DNA of 14,319 nucleotides from Bacteriovoracaceae bacterium UBA6153 (lineage in GTDB: Bacteria; Bdellovibrionota; Bacteriovoracia; Bacteriovoracales; Bacteriovoracaceae). This document shows, one piece after another, positions 1-5,410 of the stretch. The stretch covers positions 1 through 14,319 of the forward strand of contig DIUR01000016.1 of the NCBI GenBank assembly GCA_002428265.1, given 5' to 3'. Each line of letters starts with the position of its first letter. Positions within the stretch are counted from its first letter, which is position 1. Both the position numbers and the translations under genes were made by a program. Under the pieces are notes generated by a model. That model saw nothing but the letters and a program-made list of their open reading frames with translations, was not told the origin of the DNA and searched no databases.

Positions 1-25
1 AATATGCCTCGGGTAGTTCGGGCAT
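1..25 (-). CDS. 5' end of an Fpg/MutM-like DNA glycosylase gene (partial, runs off the left edge)
   Basis: On the minus strand, position 25 starts an ATG followed by codons for M-P-E-L-P-E-A-Y before the window ends. Seen directly: the hexapeptide MPELPE. Known: this is the conserved N-terminus of the Fpg/MutM family, where Pro2 is the Schiff-base nucleophile and Glu3 is catalytic; these enzymes excise oxidised purines. Inference: the host target gene of the integrated element starts here and continues to the left. Its first 17 bases are the left attachment core, so its original upstream DNA has been replaced by the element's end. Only eight codons are visible, so the family call rests on that peptide and on the repeat at the other end. 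Confidence 0.5.
9..25. repeat. Left attachment site core (direct repeat copy 1)
   Basis: The plus strand reads TCGGGTAGTTCGGGCAT, identical to 12708-12724. The bases on either side differ between copies (C versus A before, A versus G after), so the shared core is exactly 17 bp. On the minus strand it forms the start codon and next codons of the Fpg-like gene. Confidence 0.85.
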
Positions 26-57
26 AGGTTTATATCTTGTTAAAATTAAAGAGCAAA

Positions 58-88
58 AATAAGCCGGAATTATTCATTCCGACTTATT
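58..88 (-). terminator. Hairpin terminator downstream of the integrase gene
   Basis: Positions 58-70 pair with 76-88 around a 5-nt loop, giving a 13-bp stem with one mismatch (64 against 82). On the minus strand the hairpin follows the integrase stop (121) and is followed by a T-rich run at 59-47. It would stop integrase-operon transcription from running into the Fpg-like gene. Its arms are two of the ATTCCGACTT motif copies, so the same bases may also be integrase binding sites. Confidence 0.55.
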
Positions 89-107
89 CCGACTGCTCGT
101 TCCGACT
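61..107. repeat. Left-end cluster of ATTCCGACT motifs (candidate arm sites)
   Basis: Direct copies lie at 76-84 and 86-94 (ATTCCGACT), with a third at 99-107 (GTTCCGACT). An inverted copy with one change is at 61-70. The same motif recurs near the right end at 12572-12589. Short repeats just inside both ends of an element are typical arm-type sites for a tyrosine integrase with an N-terminal arm-binding domain, which this integrase appears to have. Confidence 0.6.
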
Positions 108-120
108 AAATTATCAAATT

Positions 121-1371
121 TCAGTTATTTGTACCAGTTTTAAACTTTCGAAGGCTTAACACGTTTTCAAAGTCTGATTCCTCAATCTGATTATTCACAA
201 CATCACCGAGTTTCATCTTTCGAATATGCTCCATAATCTTTTGTGAGAACTCCTTTTGATCGTCTTCTGTCGACTTTGAATAATGATCAGCTAGCTTTAA
301 ATCTTTATGTCCTGTCATGGCGAGAACGGCGTCAAGACCGCCGCCTACCTGCCGAGCAAGCTTCGCCATTCCATGCCTAAGAATATGTGTTCCCGTATAA
401 GGCACGCCACTTTTACGCTGACCCTCGCGATAATTAATCTGGATCGTTCCGTAATTAAGTGGACTACCATCAACATGAAAAACATAATCGTTAGCTGGCA
501 ATTTGAAGGCCAGCCTGCGATTTAAAACTTCCATGATCTCGTCAGTAATATAGACAGGCCTTGCTTCGCGGTTTTTAGGAAAACCCTTTAGCTCGACAAA
601 CATCTTAGTCGATGTGTCCCAAACGCAAGTGTGTTTTATCATCAATCTTTTATTTTTAAGATCAATATTACTCCACTGCATGCCTGCTATCTCACCAATT
701 CGACCAGCGGTATAAAACTGCATCGTCGCAAGGTCTCTATAGAGCGGTTTTAGAAACTCAAAAAAGAGGAAAGCATCTTTTAAATTTATTTGCTTTCTTT
801 TATCTGGTAACGGCTTTATGAAACCGAGCTTTTTGTGCTTGGTCTTCACTGGATTCGTTAAGCTTATTGCTTCTTTTTCAAATTGCTCGCTTTGTTTGTA
901 CCAATTGAAAATGGAAACAAACATATTAAGCTCATTATTTAAGTTGCACCTGCCAGCTTTTCCTCGTCCAGAGCTTTGGTAATCTTCATGACTAAAAATT
1001 GAAACCCAGTACTGAGTCCATTCTGTAATCTTTGATGGCGTTATCTGATCCATCGGCAAGTGTTCAATGCTCTCTAAAAGTTTATAGCGTCTTCTCCAAA
1101 TGTCTTTAGTAGATGTTGCTAAAGTAGGGAAGTGCACTTTTTGCATAATTTCCCAAACTTCTTTTAGTGTCGAACACTGACTCTCAACTGTAGCAAGCTT
1201 ATAGCTCTTACCATCAAAAAGTTTTCGCCATTGTTTTGCCTCATAGGCAGAAACAAAAGTCGCAGAATGAAGTTTTCCCTTTATTCTTTTTTCAGCGTAA
1301 TAGTGTCCGGATTTATTATTTACATAAATTCCAGGAACACCTTTTAGTTTTTTATAATCGTCTCGTCCCAT
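121..1371 (-). CDS. int: Tyrosine recombinase (element integrase)
   Basis: Integrates and excises the element by recombining the att cores. From the chosen start the protein is 416 aa. Residues about 8-55 (GVPGIYVNNKSGHYYAEKR onward) resemble an AP2-like arm-binding domain. A core-binding helical domain follows at about 65-165. The catalytic domain shows Arg224 in TAGRIGEIAGMQW, a probable beta-hairpin Lys266, His329 and Arg332 in THILRHG, His355 in TGHKD, and the nucleophile Tyr364 in ADHYSK. The set is complete, so the enzyme should be active. The frame is open back to an ATG at 1395, which lacks a ribosome site. AAAGGAG at 1388-1382 sits 10 nt before the ATG at 1371. An ATG at 1380 overlaps the upstream stop as ATGA but is only 2 nt from the SD. 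Translation is coupled to the excisionase-like gene. Confidence 0.93.
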   Translation of the reverse strand: MGRDDYKKLKGVPGIYVNNKSGHYYAEKRIKGKLHSATFVSAYEAKQWRKLFDGKSYKLATVESQCSTLKEVWEIMQKVHFPTLATSTKDIWRRRYKLLESIEHLPMDQITPSKITEWTQYWVSIFSHEDYQSSGRGKAGRCNLNNELNMFVSIFNWYKQSEQFEKEAISLTNPVKTKHKKLGFIKPLPDKRKQINLKDAFLFFEFLKPLYRDLATMQFYTAGRIGEIAGMQWSNIDLKNKRLMIKHTCVWDTSTKMFVELKGFPKNREARPVYITDEIMEVLNRRLAFKLPANDYVFHVDGSPLNYGTIQINYREGQRKSGVPYTGTHILRHGMAKLARQVGGGLDAVLAMTGHKDLKLADHYSKSTEDDQKEFSQKIMEHIRKMKLGDVVNNQIEESDFENVLSLRKFKTGTNN

Positions 1372-1376
1372 AGTAA

Positions 1377-1628
1377 TCATTCTCCTTTGAACCATGCAAT
1401 GATTTCACTCGGAATGAAAACTAGTCTTTTCTTCCTTCCCCGCGTCCGGTACGGAATTTCACCTCGACTAACGAGATTATAGATCGTGCCTTTTGCGTAT
1501 GAAGTAAAACTACTTACTTCATCAATTCCCCATATTAAATTTTTAAAGAGCGAATCGAGGGATTTCTCCCCGTCATGTTCGTTTTTATACAATGAAATGT
1601 CTGAAAAGTAATTAAGGTTTTGGGGCAT
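1377..1628 (-). CDS. AlpA/excisionase-like helix-turn-helix protein
   Basis: An 83-aa protein. Its C-terminal half (about residues 33-82) has the HTH_17/AlpA pattern: a 'WGIDEVSSFT' helix start, 'KGTIYNLVSRGEIPY' recognition helix and wing, then 'KKRLVFIPSEIIAWFKG'. Small proteins of this family beside integrases act as excisionases or as activators of integrase expression. The first 30 residues are not recognised. The ATG at 1628 has an AAGGA ribosome site about 6 nt upstream. Its stop overlaps the integrase start region, so the two are a translationally coupled pair. Excisionase is more likely than a pure regulator because of this pairing, but that is inference. Confidence 0.75.
   Translation of the reverse strand: MPQNLNYFSDISLYKNEHDGEKSLDSLFKNLIWGIDEVSSFTSYAKGTIYNLVSRGEIPYRTRGRKKRLVFIPSEIIAWFKGE
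1382..1388 (-). promoter_or_regulatory. Ribosome binding site deciding the integrase start
   Basis: AAAGGAG on the minus strand lies inside the last codons of the excisionase-like gene, 10 nt before the ATG at 1371 and 2 nt before the ATG at 1380. It argues against the upstream ATG at 1395. Confidence 0.55.
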
Positions 1629-1666
1629 TGAATTCCTTGGTTAAGTTAATAAAAAAAGGTGCAGAG

Positions 1667-1966
1667 TTAGTCTAGATTCACTACTTGGAAATTTTCTTGA
1701 ACCCAATGATTTGAGACAATTTCCCTTAAGTCAGAAAAATCTTGAAATAAAACTTCTTCGGCCCAGTATGATTTAGCAATTCTGAAAAGCTGACTCCATA
1801 AATCCATATATGTGAATTTGACATGAAACACTTCGTTTAATTCTTGGGAATCATTAAAGTCCTTCAATGTTAACGCCATCGACTTCAACACTAATAATAA
1901 TTTGTATCCTCTCTTTCCTTTCAGATGTTCATACCCTTTCATTACCATTTCTTTTTTTGTTTCCAT
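1667..1966 (-). CDS. Hypothetical protein (99 aa)
   Basis: Not recognised. It is soluble and probably helical, with a basic N-terminus (METKKEMVMKGYEHLKGKRG) and an acidic, aromatic-rich C-terminal half. No signal peptide or membrane segment is visible. The start at 1966 is supported by a GGAG ribosome site about 6 nt upstream. It lies 38 nt upstream of the excisionase-like gene on the same strand and just downstream of the nested palindrome at 2003-2114. An accessory role in recombination or mobilization is possible from position alone. Confidence 0.7.
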   Translation of the reverse strand: METKKEMVMKGYEHLKGKRGYKLLLVLKSMALTLKDFNDSQELNEVFHVKFTYMDLWSQLFRIAKSYWAEEVLFQDFSDLREIVSNHWVQENFQVVNLD

Positions 1967-2002
1967 TTTTTCTCCAATATTTTTATTTTTCTTTTGCTAC
2001 TA

Positions 2003-2114
2003 AACCCGCTGATACCGTTACCTCCCTAGCTTCAAAACTGACTACCGCTCTATCTACGTGAGAGAGAGGTAGTCAGTTTTAAGAAGCGACTTTCTGTAAC
2101 GGTATCAGCGGGTT
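2003..2114. repeat. 112-bp nested palindrome; candidate oriT or DNA-processing site
   Basis: The outer arms 2003-2021 and 2096-2114 are perfect 19-bp inverted repeats (AACCCGCTGATACCGTTAC). Inside them, 2029-2033 pairs with 2083-2087. The inner arms 2034-2046 and 2068-2080 are perfect 13-bp repeats (AAAACTGACTACC). Further pairs CTCT/AGAG and TC/GA close a TACGT loop at 2055-2059. About 43 base pairs can form. A terminator is unlikely: on the minus strand the hairpin is followed by an A-rich run (2000-1975), not T. Between mobilization-type genes and the int/xis block, an origin of transfer, a single-strand initiation site or an operator is plausible. Confidence 0.7.
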
Positions 2115-2189
2115 GTCTTCCTTGCTTTCATCGCATCCGAACGAATCGAAAATTGATCGAAAGTTCACCGAATTAGAGCGTAATTTCAT
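2079..2189 (-). CDS. Small ORF, 36 codons, coupled to the upstream gene
   Basis: Unrecognised short protein beginning MKLRSNSVNFRSIFDSFGCD and ending in DNPLIPLQKVAS. The case for translation is good: its ATG overlaps the stop of the replication-relaxation gene as ATGA, and a full AAGGAGG lies at 2200-2194, five nt upstream. The last third is encoded by the right arm of the nested palindrome, and the stop TAA lies at the edge of the inner arm. It may be a genuine small mobilization protein, or the remnant of a longer gene cut short when the palindrome arrived. No signal peptide or membrane segment is visible. Confidence 0.55.
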   Translation of the reverse strand: MKLRSNSVNFRSIFDSFGCDESKEDNPLIPLQKVAS

Positions 2190-2920
2190 TTTCCCTCCTT
2201 AAATAATTCATAGAATGAGACTTCTTTATTTGAAACAAATCCTACAGCTTTCTCTAAATTAGGTCTTGAACCCGAGATTGAGGCGGCTGCAAATAAAAAA
2301 ATCTTCTGGTTGAAGTCGCTACTAAGAGAATCCTTCATTGCTTTAAAGTAGATGTTCATCAAAGATTTATCTGGGAAAAAGTAAAAAGCATGATTATAGT
2401 AAGTGCTATTTAAATAGTGCTTAGCCTTGGTTATTATTCTTCCTCGTTCTTTTTGATGAAGCTCCAGCTCTAATGCGGATAAAAAGCTTACGTCATTAAA
2501 TTGCCCAAAGACTCTTGCATCTGGCACGATGTCGTCAAATGAACTCTTTTTACTAATGTTTTTAATTTTGTGCTCAAGTTCTACATTGTGAAATACGTGT
2601 TTAAGTTTTAGTATTTCATAGCAAAGGGCCGAAACCTTAGAGTCATGATAATAAGTTTCTTCCTGAAGAAGTGATGGGGTGTCAGGTCCGATCAATTTTT
2701 CCCCAAGCTTAGATAAAAACGCATAGTTTTTTTTATTCCATGGGTCTCGATAGATCTGAATAATCTTTTTACGCTCTAAGCTTTTTAAGAGAAGCCTTGC
2801 TGAATCATAACTCTGATACCTCTTTCCAGATGACAAGCTAATCAGATTTTCAATGTCTAGCATTCTCCATTCCGATAGCGGTCTTAAGAAATTAATATGC
2901 TCAAAATTAACGGCGACCAA
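2186..2920 (-). CDS. Replication-relaxation (Replic_Relax) family protein
   Basis: From the chosen start the protein is 244 aa. The N-terminal part (about 10-80) is a winged-helix-like domain: SEWRMLDIENLISLSSGKR, SARLLLKSLERKKIIQIYRD, then KNYAFLSKLGEKLIG. The C-terminal part carries 'VPDARVFG' (Pro133, Asp134), 'ALELELHQKERGR' (Glu151, Glu153, Lys157) and 'ITKAKHYL', the layout of Replic_Relax proteins encoded with coupling proteins on plasmids and mobile elements. The PD...ExE...K spacing recalls a nuclease fold, but that is inference. The frame is open to a TTG at 2977 without a ribosome site. A TTG at 2920 has GGAGG at 2930-2926, five nt upstream, so it is preferred. It overlaps the ATPase gene by 14 nt and is coupled to it. 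It could be the DNA-recognition or nicking partner of the ATPase. Confidence 0.72.
   Translation of the reverse strand: MVAVNFEHINFLRPLSEWRMLDIENLISLSSGKRYQSYDSARLLLKSLERKKIIQIYRDPWNKKNYAFLSKLGEKLIGPDTPSLLQEETYYHDSKVSALCYEILKLKHVFHNVELEHKIKNISKKSSFDDIVPDARVFGQFNDVSFLSALELELHQKERGRIITKAKHYLNSTYYNHAFYFFPDKSLMNIYFKAMKDSLSSDFNQKIFLFAAASISGSRPNLEKAVGFVSNKEVSFYELFKEGK
2194..2200 (-). promoter_or_regulatory. Strong ribosome binding site for the 36-codon ORF
   Basis: AAGGAGG on the minus strand lies within the last codons of the replication-relaxation gene, five nt before the ATG at 2189. It has no other start to serve. Confidence 0.6.
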
Positions 2921-4385
2921 TAGAACCTCCAATGACTGTATTTCTTTTAATGGGAACCATTGTTTGATGTTGATCAAACTTTTTTGATGATGATGTTCTG
3001 GGTTTGTGGATAACTACTTCTTTGTTTTGTTCATGGCATCTCTCCCTTATGTTAATTAAGTCAATCATGGTCGGATTGTGACGAAGTAAAACACATTGCC
3101 CGACTCTTAAATTTTTGATGATGTCTGGGTGACAAATATGTTCATTTACTTCGCGTTCAGATCCCGCCTCTTGACGATATCCTCGTTCTGTTTTGTAAGT
3201 TTGCTTTTTACTTTTAATTGTTCCGATAGCGTTAGCTAGTAAAGAAGCTCCGCTATCGACTCGTTGCTTGAGAATAAATAGGTTGGCAGAATTTTCAATA
3301 ATCTGACTTGTTAGATTTGGATCAATTCGATCAATGTCCGCTACACTTTGAACAGCTAGAAAAAGCTGAATACCAGCGCCGCGACATTTATTTTGGAGTT
3401 CAATAAAGCGAGGAGTGACTAATGCTCCAAATTCATCAAAAAAAACTGAAATTGGATTAGCAATTGATACGGAGGAGACAGGTGAATGGATTAACTGGTG
3501 ATAAGAGTTAAAAAGTAATTCACCTAAAAATATTTTTCCAAGGGACGTGGCAGTTTCTCCATACCCTTGAGTGGAAAGTCCAATATATAGACAGACTTTT
3601 TGATCTCGAATATCTTCAAAGGTTAAAGCATTACCGTTGTCAGTTAAAATTTTACCAAAATCAGATGTATGAATGTTTTTAAGTTTTAAAAGAAGCCCTA
3701 GAGTCTTCTCAGTAAGATATTTTGATTCATAAATTTCAATGATGTTTTCAATGCTAATGACTTTGTCATGATTGAACAAATCTCGGACTGATTTCATTAA
3801 AGCATCTTGGCAAATGTCTTTATAAAATGGCTCAGTCCATTCAAAAGAAGACATGATCCTATCTACGATTTGATTAATAGACCCATTTTTAAGAGGATTT
3901 AAACTGATTGAATCTTTGTAATGCTCTGAAAATATCAGACATTTCTTTTTATATTTTTCACACAGGGCCTTAAATGAAAGTAGAGCTTCAAGATCGCCTT
4001 TGGGATCAAAGAAAATAATGGGCCTATTGTTCTGAAGTGAGTTCTCTTGAAGAATGGAAATTAGATTCGTTTTACCAAACCCAGCAGCTCCAAAAATCGC
4101 CGAATGTTTTGAAAAATCAATCCCAAATAGTGGTATGGGACCTCTCCTTGAAACTGAATAACCTAAATCTAGTGATGATACTGATGACTTCGTTGACTTC
4201 AGTTCTTTTTCTTCAATGGTTCGAACGAGTGCTTTTCTAGCCTTGTATTGATCAATTCCGTACTGAACGCCAAGACCCAAAAGATGGATGAGACCATTGA
4301 TGAGATCTGTAAAAATCTCGACGATCGGGGTTACTAAATCTAACCCCTCGGGCGAATTTTTCTTTTTTGTTTCCGTGTTGAACAT
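2907..4385 (-). CDS. VirD4/TraD-like coupling ATPase (conjugative DNA transfer family)
   Basis: A 492-aa P-loop ATPase. Visible motifs are Walker A GAAGFGKT (99-106, Lys105), the family-typical 'IIFFDPKGD' (Asp127-Asp131), Walker B 'VFFDEFG' (Asp317, Glu318) and the following 'LFLAVQS' (344-347). The order and spacing match type IV coupling proteins, which bring the nicked DNA-protein complex to the secretion channel. The N-terminus (about 17-45) is only mildly hydrophobic and contains acidic residues, so the usual pair of membrane helices is missing, as in shorter TcpA/TraD-like forms. The frame is open to a TTG at 4424; the ATG at 4385 with AGGGA six nt upstream is preferred. It heads the minus-strand run of mobilization and recombination genes. 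Confidence 0.87.
   Translation of the reverse strand: MFNTETKKKNSPEGLDLVTPIVEIFTDLINGLIHLLGLGVQYGIDQYKARKALVRTIEEKELKSTKSSVSSLDLGYSVSRRGPIPLFGIDFSKHSAIFGAAGFGKTNLISILQENSLQNNRPIIFFDPKGDLEALLSFKALCEKYKKKCLIFSEHYKDSISLNPLKNGSINQIVDRIMSSFEWTEPFYKDICQDALMKSVRDLFNHDKVISIENIIEIYESKYLTEKTLGLLLKLKNIHTSDFGKILTDNGNALTFEDIRDQKVCLYIGLSTQGYGETATSLGKIFLGELLFNSYHQLIHSPVSSVSIANPISVFFDEFGALVTPRFIELQNKCRGAGIQLFLAVQSVADIDRIDPNLTSQIIENSANLFILKQRVDSGASLLANAIGTIKSKKQTYKTERGYRQEAGSEREVNEHICHPDIIKNLRVGQCVLLRHNPTMIDLINIRERCHEQNKEVVIHKPRTSSSKKFDQHQTMVPIKRNTVIGGSIGRR
2926..2930 (-). promoter_or_regulatory. Ribosome binding site setting a TTG start at 2920
   Basis: GGAGG on the minus strand, five nt before TTG. It lies in the final codons of the ATPase gene and favours the shorter product over one starting at 2977. 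Confidence 0.55.
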
Positions 4386-4404
4386 CAAAAATCCCTGGTT
4401 GTTG

Positions 4405-4420
4405 TCGGAAAAATTTCCGA
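4405..4420. promoter_or_regulatory. Palindrome upstream of the ATPase gene (candidate operator)
   Basis: TCGGAAA-AA-TTTCCGA, with perfect 7-bp arms, lies 19 nt upstream of the ATPase start at 4385. Its halves resemble the TTCCGA core of the end repeats. It may be a repressor site controlling the mobilization operon. Confidence 0.4.
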
Positions 4421-4495
4421 GCAAACACCATAAATTCTTTTTTTCAATTCTTTCAACAACGTTTCACTTGAAAGGCCATCTTCGCTCTTCAAGGT

Positions 4496-4548
4496 GATTT
4501 TCAAACTGAAAATCATTTTGAAAACCAAATTGACGACTGATTTTCAGT
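4496..4548. promoter_or_regulatory. Cluster of GATTTTCA motifs in the divergent intergenic region
   Basis: GATTTTCA at 4496-4503 is followed after 3 nt by its exact inverse TGAAAATC (4507-4514). A third copy at 4539-4546 lies in a second small palindrome, ACTGA-TTT-TCAGT (4536-4548). A TTGACG at 4530-4535 could be a -35 box for the plus-strand gene, with only a weak -10 match near 4553. The cluster sits between divergent genes and looks like an operator region, possibly for the HTH-like protein encoded next door. Confidence 0.45.
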
Positions 4549-4640
4549 TACATAGTTCAGGATTAGTGCAACTCATTGCAAAAACATTTTTTTTGTTTTA
4601 TGAAGAAAATCCTTGGAAAAACAACTTTGGGAAGGCCTTT

Positions 4641-5186
4641 ATGAGTGAAAACGAATCTAAAAAATCAACAGCGATGTCAAAAGAAGAAAAGCTATTGAAG
4701 GACATCGTAATTGAATCTTTTACTCAATGGTCGGCAGAGCGCCCTACATCAAGGACTATTCAAGCATCAGGCGAAAGGCTTCCGACAATAAGCACTTCAA
4801 CCTTCGGCCGTATTTTAGACCCTTCTAAGCCTCGTGGAGCAACTCTGGATGAAGCAATTGAAATATTGACCATGACAAACCAGCTAGAGCTTTTAAACCG
4901 CTATATGACTCAATCTAATTCAGATGGTGCCAATTACCTTAGAATGCTCAAAAACAATAAAGGTGAGCAGGTTAAAGTGGATTTTTCATCTACTGATCCA
5001 ATTGCTTTGATGAACGCTATTAATGATGGCTTTGCTCAGACTAAAGTGGAATTGAAGAAAAAAGAAATAATCATCGAACGGGCGCTCGGTATGTTCATTG
5101 GCGCAATCCTTTGCGGATTTCTGATTTTTTATTATCAAAACTTTCATACGGTAGAACTTTTTTGGGATTGGTTTAATAATAAATAG
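4641..5186 (+). CDS. Membrane-anchored HTH-like protein (181 aa)
   Basis: No exact family recognised. Residues about 12-85 look like a lambda-repressor-type HTH region (LKDIVIESFTQW, then PTISTSTFGRILDP and GATLDEAIEILTMTN). A polar linker follows. Residues about 147-166 (GMFIGAILCGFLIFYYQ) form one membrane helix with a short tail, placing the DNA-binding part in the cytoplasm. The frame is open upstream to 4494, but GGAAGG about 5 nt before the ATG at 4641 marks that start. It is divergent from the mobilization operon. It may be a membrane-tethered regulator, or a tether holding element DNA at the membrane for a coupling ATPase that lacks its own membrane helices; both are inferences. Confidence 0.65.
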   Translation: MSENESKKSTAMSKEEKLLKDIVIESFTQWSAERPTSRTIQASGERLPTISTSTFGRILDPSKPRGATLDEAIEILTMTNQLELLNRYMTQSNSDGANYLRMLKNNKGEQVKVDFSSTDPIALMNAINDGFAQTKVELKKKEIIIERALGMFIGAILCGFLIFYYQNFHTVELFWDWFNNK

Positions 5187-5410
5187 CGGCTAGACGATTA
5201 TCTTTGAATAGTATCCACGATAGCTACAGTTGGCCTAATCCTACTGGCATTTTAAATTGCCTACTCTAAACAGTCGTAAGCAAAATATCTTTATAAATTT
5301 TCAGTAAGTTGCCCATAATTCCTTAATTTTTAGGTCAAACAAACAAAAAAAGTCAGGTTTTGATTAAAATCTGACGTTAATGACTTAAATATTAAAAAAG
5401 GAATAGTCGC
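5187..5410. other. Intergenic region before the cargo operon
   Basis: A 224-nt AT-rich gap. It holds one clear hairpin (5352-5375). No convincing -35/-10 pair with good spacing stands out, although the cargo operon must be transcribed from here or from further upstream. The ribosome site AAGGA at about 5398-5402 serves the GTG start at 5411. Confidence 0.5.
5352..5375 (-). terminator. Hairpin with T-run on the minus strand
   Basis: GTCAGGTTTT (5352-5361) pairs with AAAATCTGAC (5366-5375), with one G-U pair and loop GATT. A run of seven A at 5345-5351 becomes a T-run on the minus strand, so it reads as a minus-strand intrinsic terminator. No minus-strand gene is visible here; it might block antisense transcription or act in the cargo leader. 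Confidence 0.4.

Noticed and set aside
9..25. tRNA 3' end as the integration target
   Set aside because: The core has no T-loop pattern or CCA-type end, and no cloverleaf can be drawn from either flank. The coding interpretation on the minus strand fits better.
1867..2061. Plus-strand frame (64 aa), hydrophobic and rich in Phe/Leu
   Set aside because: The hydrophobicity reflects the poly-purine start of the 99-aa gene read in reverse; no ribosome site, and the frame ends inside the palindrome.
2003..2114. Integron attC site
   Set aside because: Length and foldback shape fit, but the right end reads GGGTTGTCT, which breaks the GTTRRRY core, and the arms are too long and perfect.
4386..4424. 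Longer N-terminus for the ATPase from a TTG at 4424
   Set aside because: No ribosome site before the TTG, and the extension overlaps the operator-like palindrome; the ATG at 4385 has AGGGA upstream.
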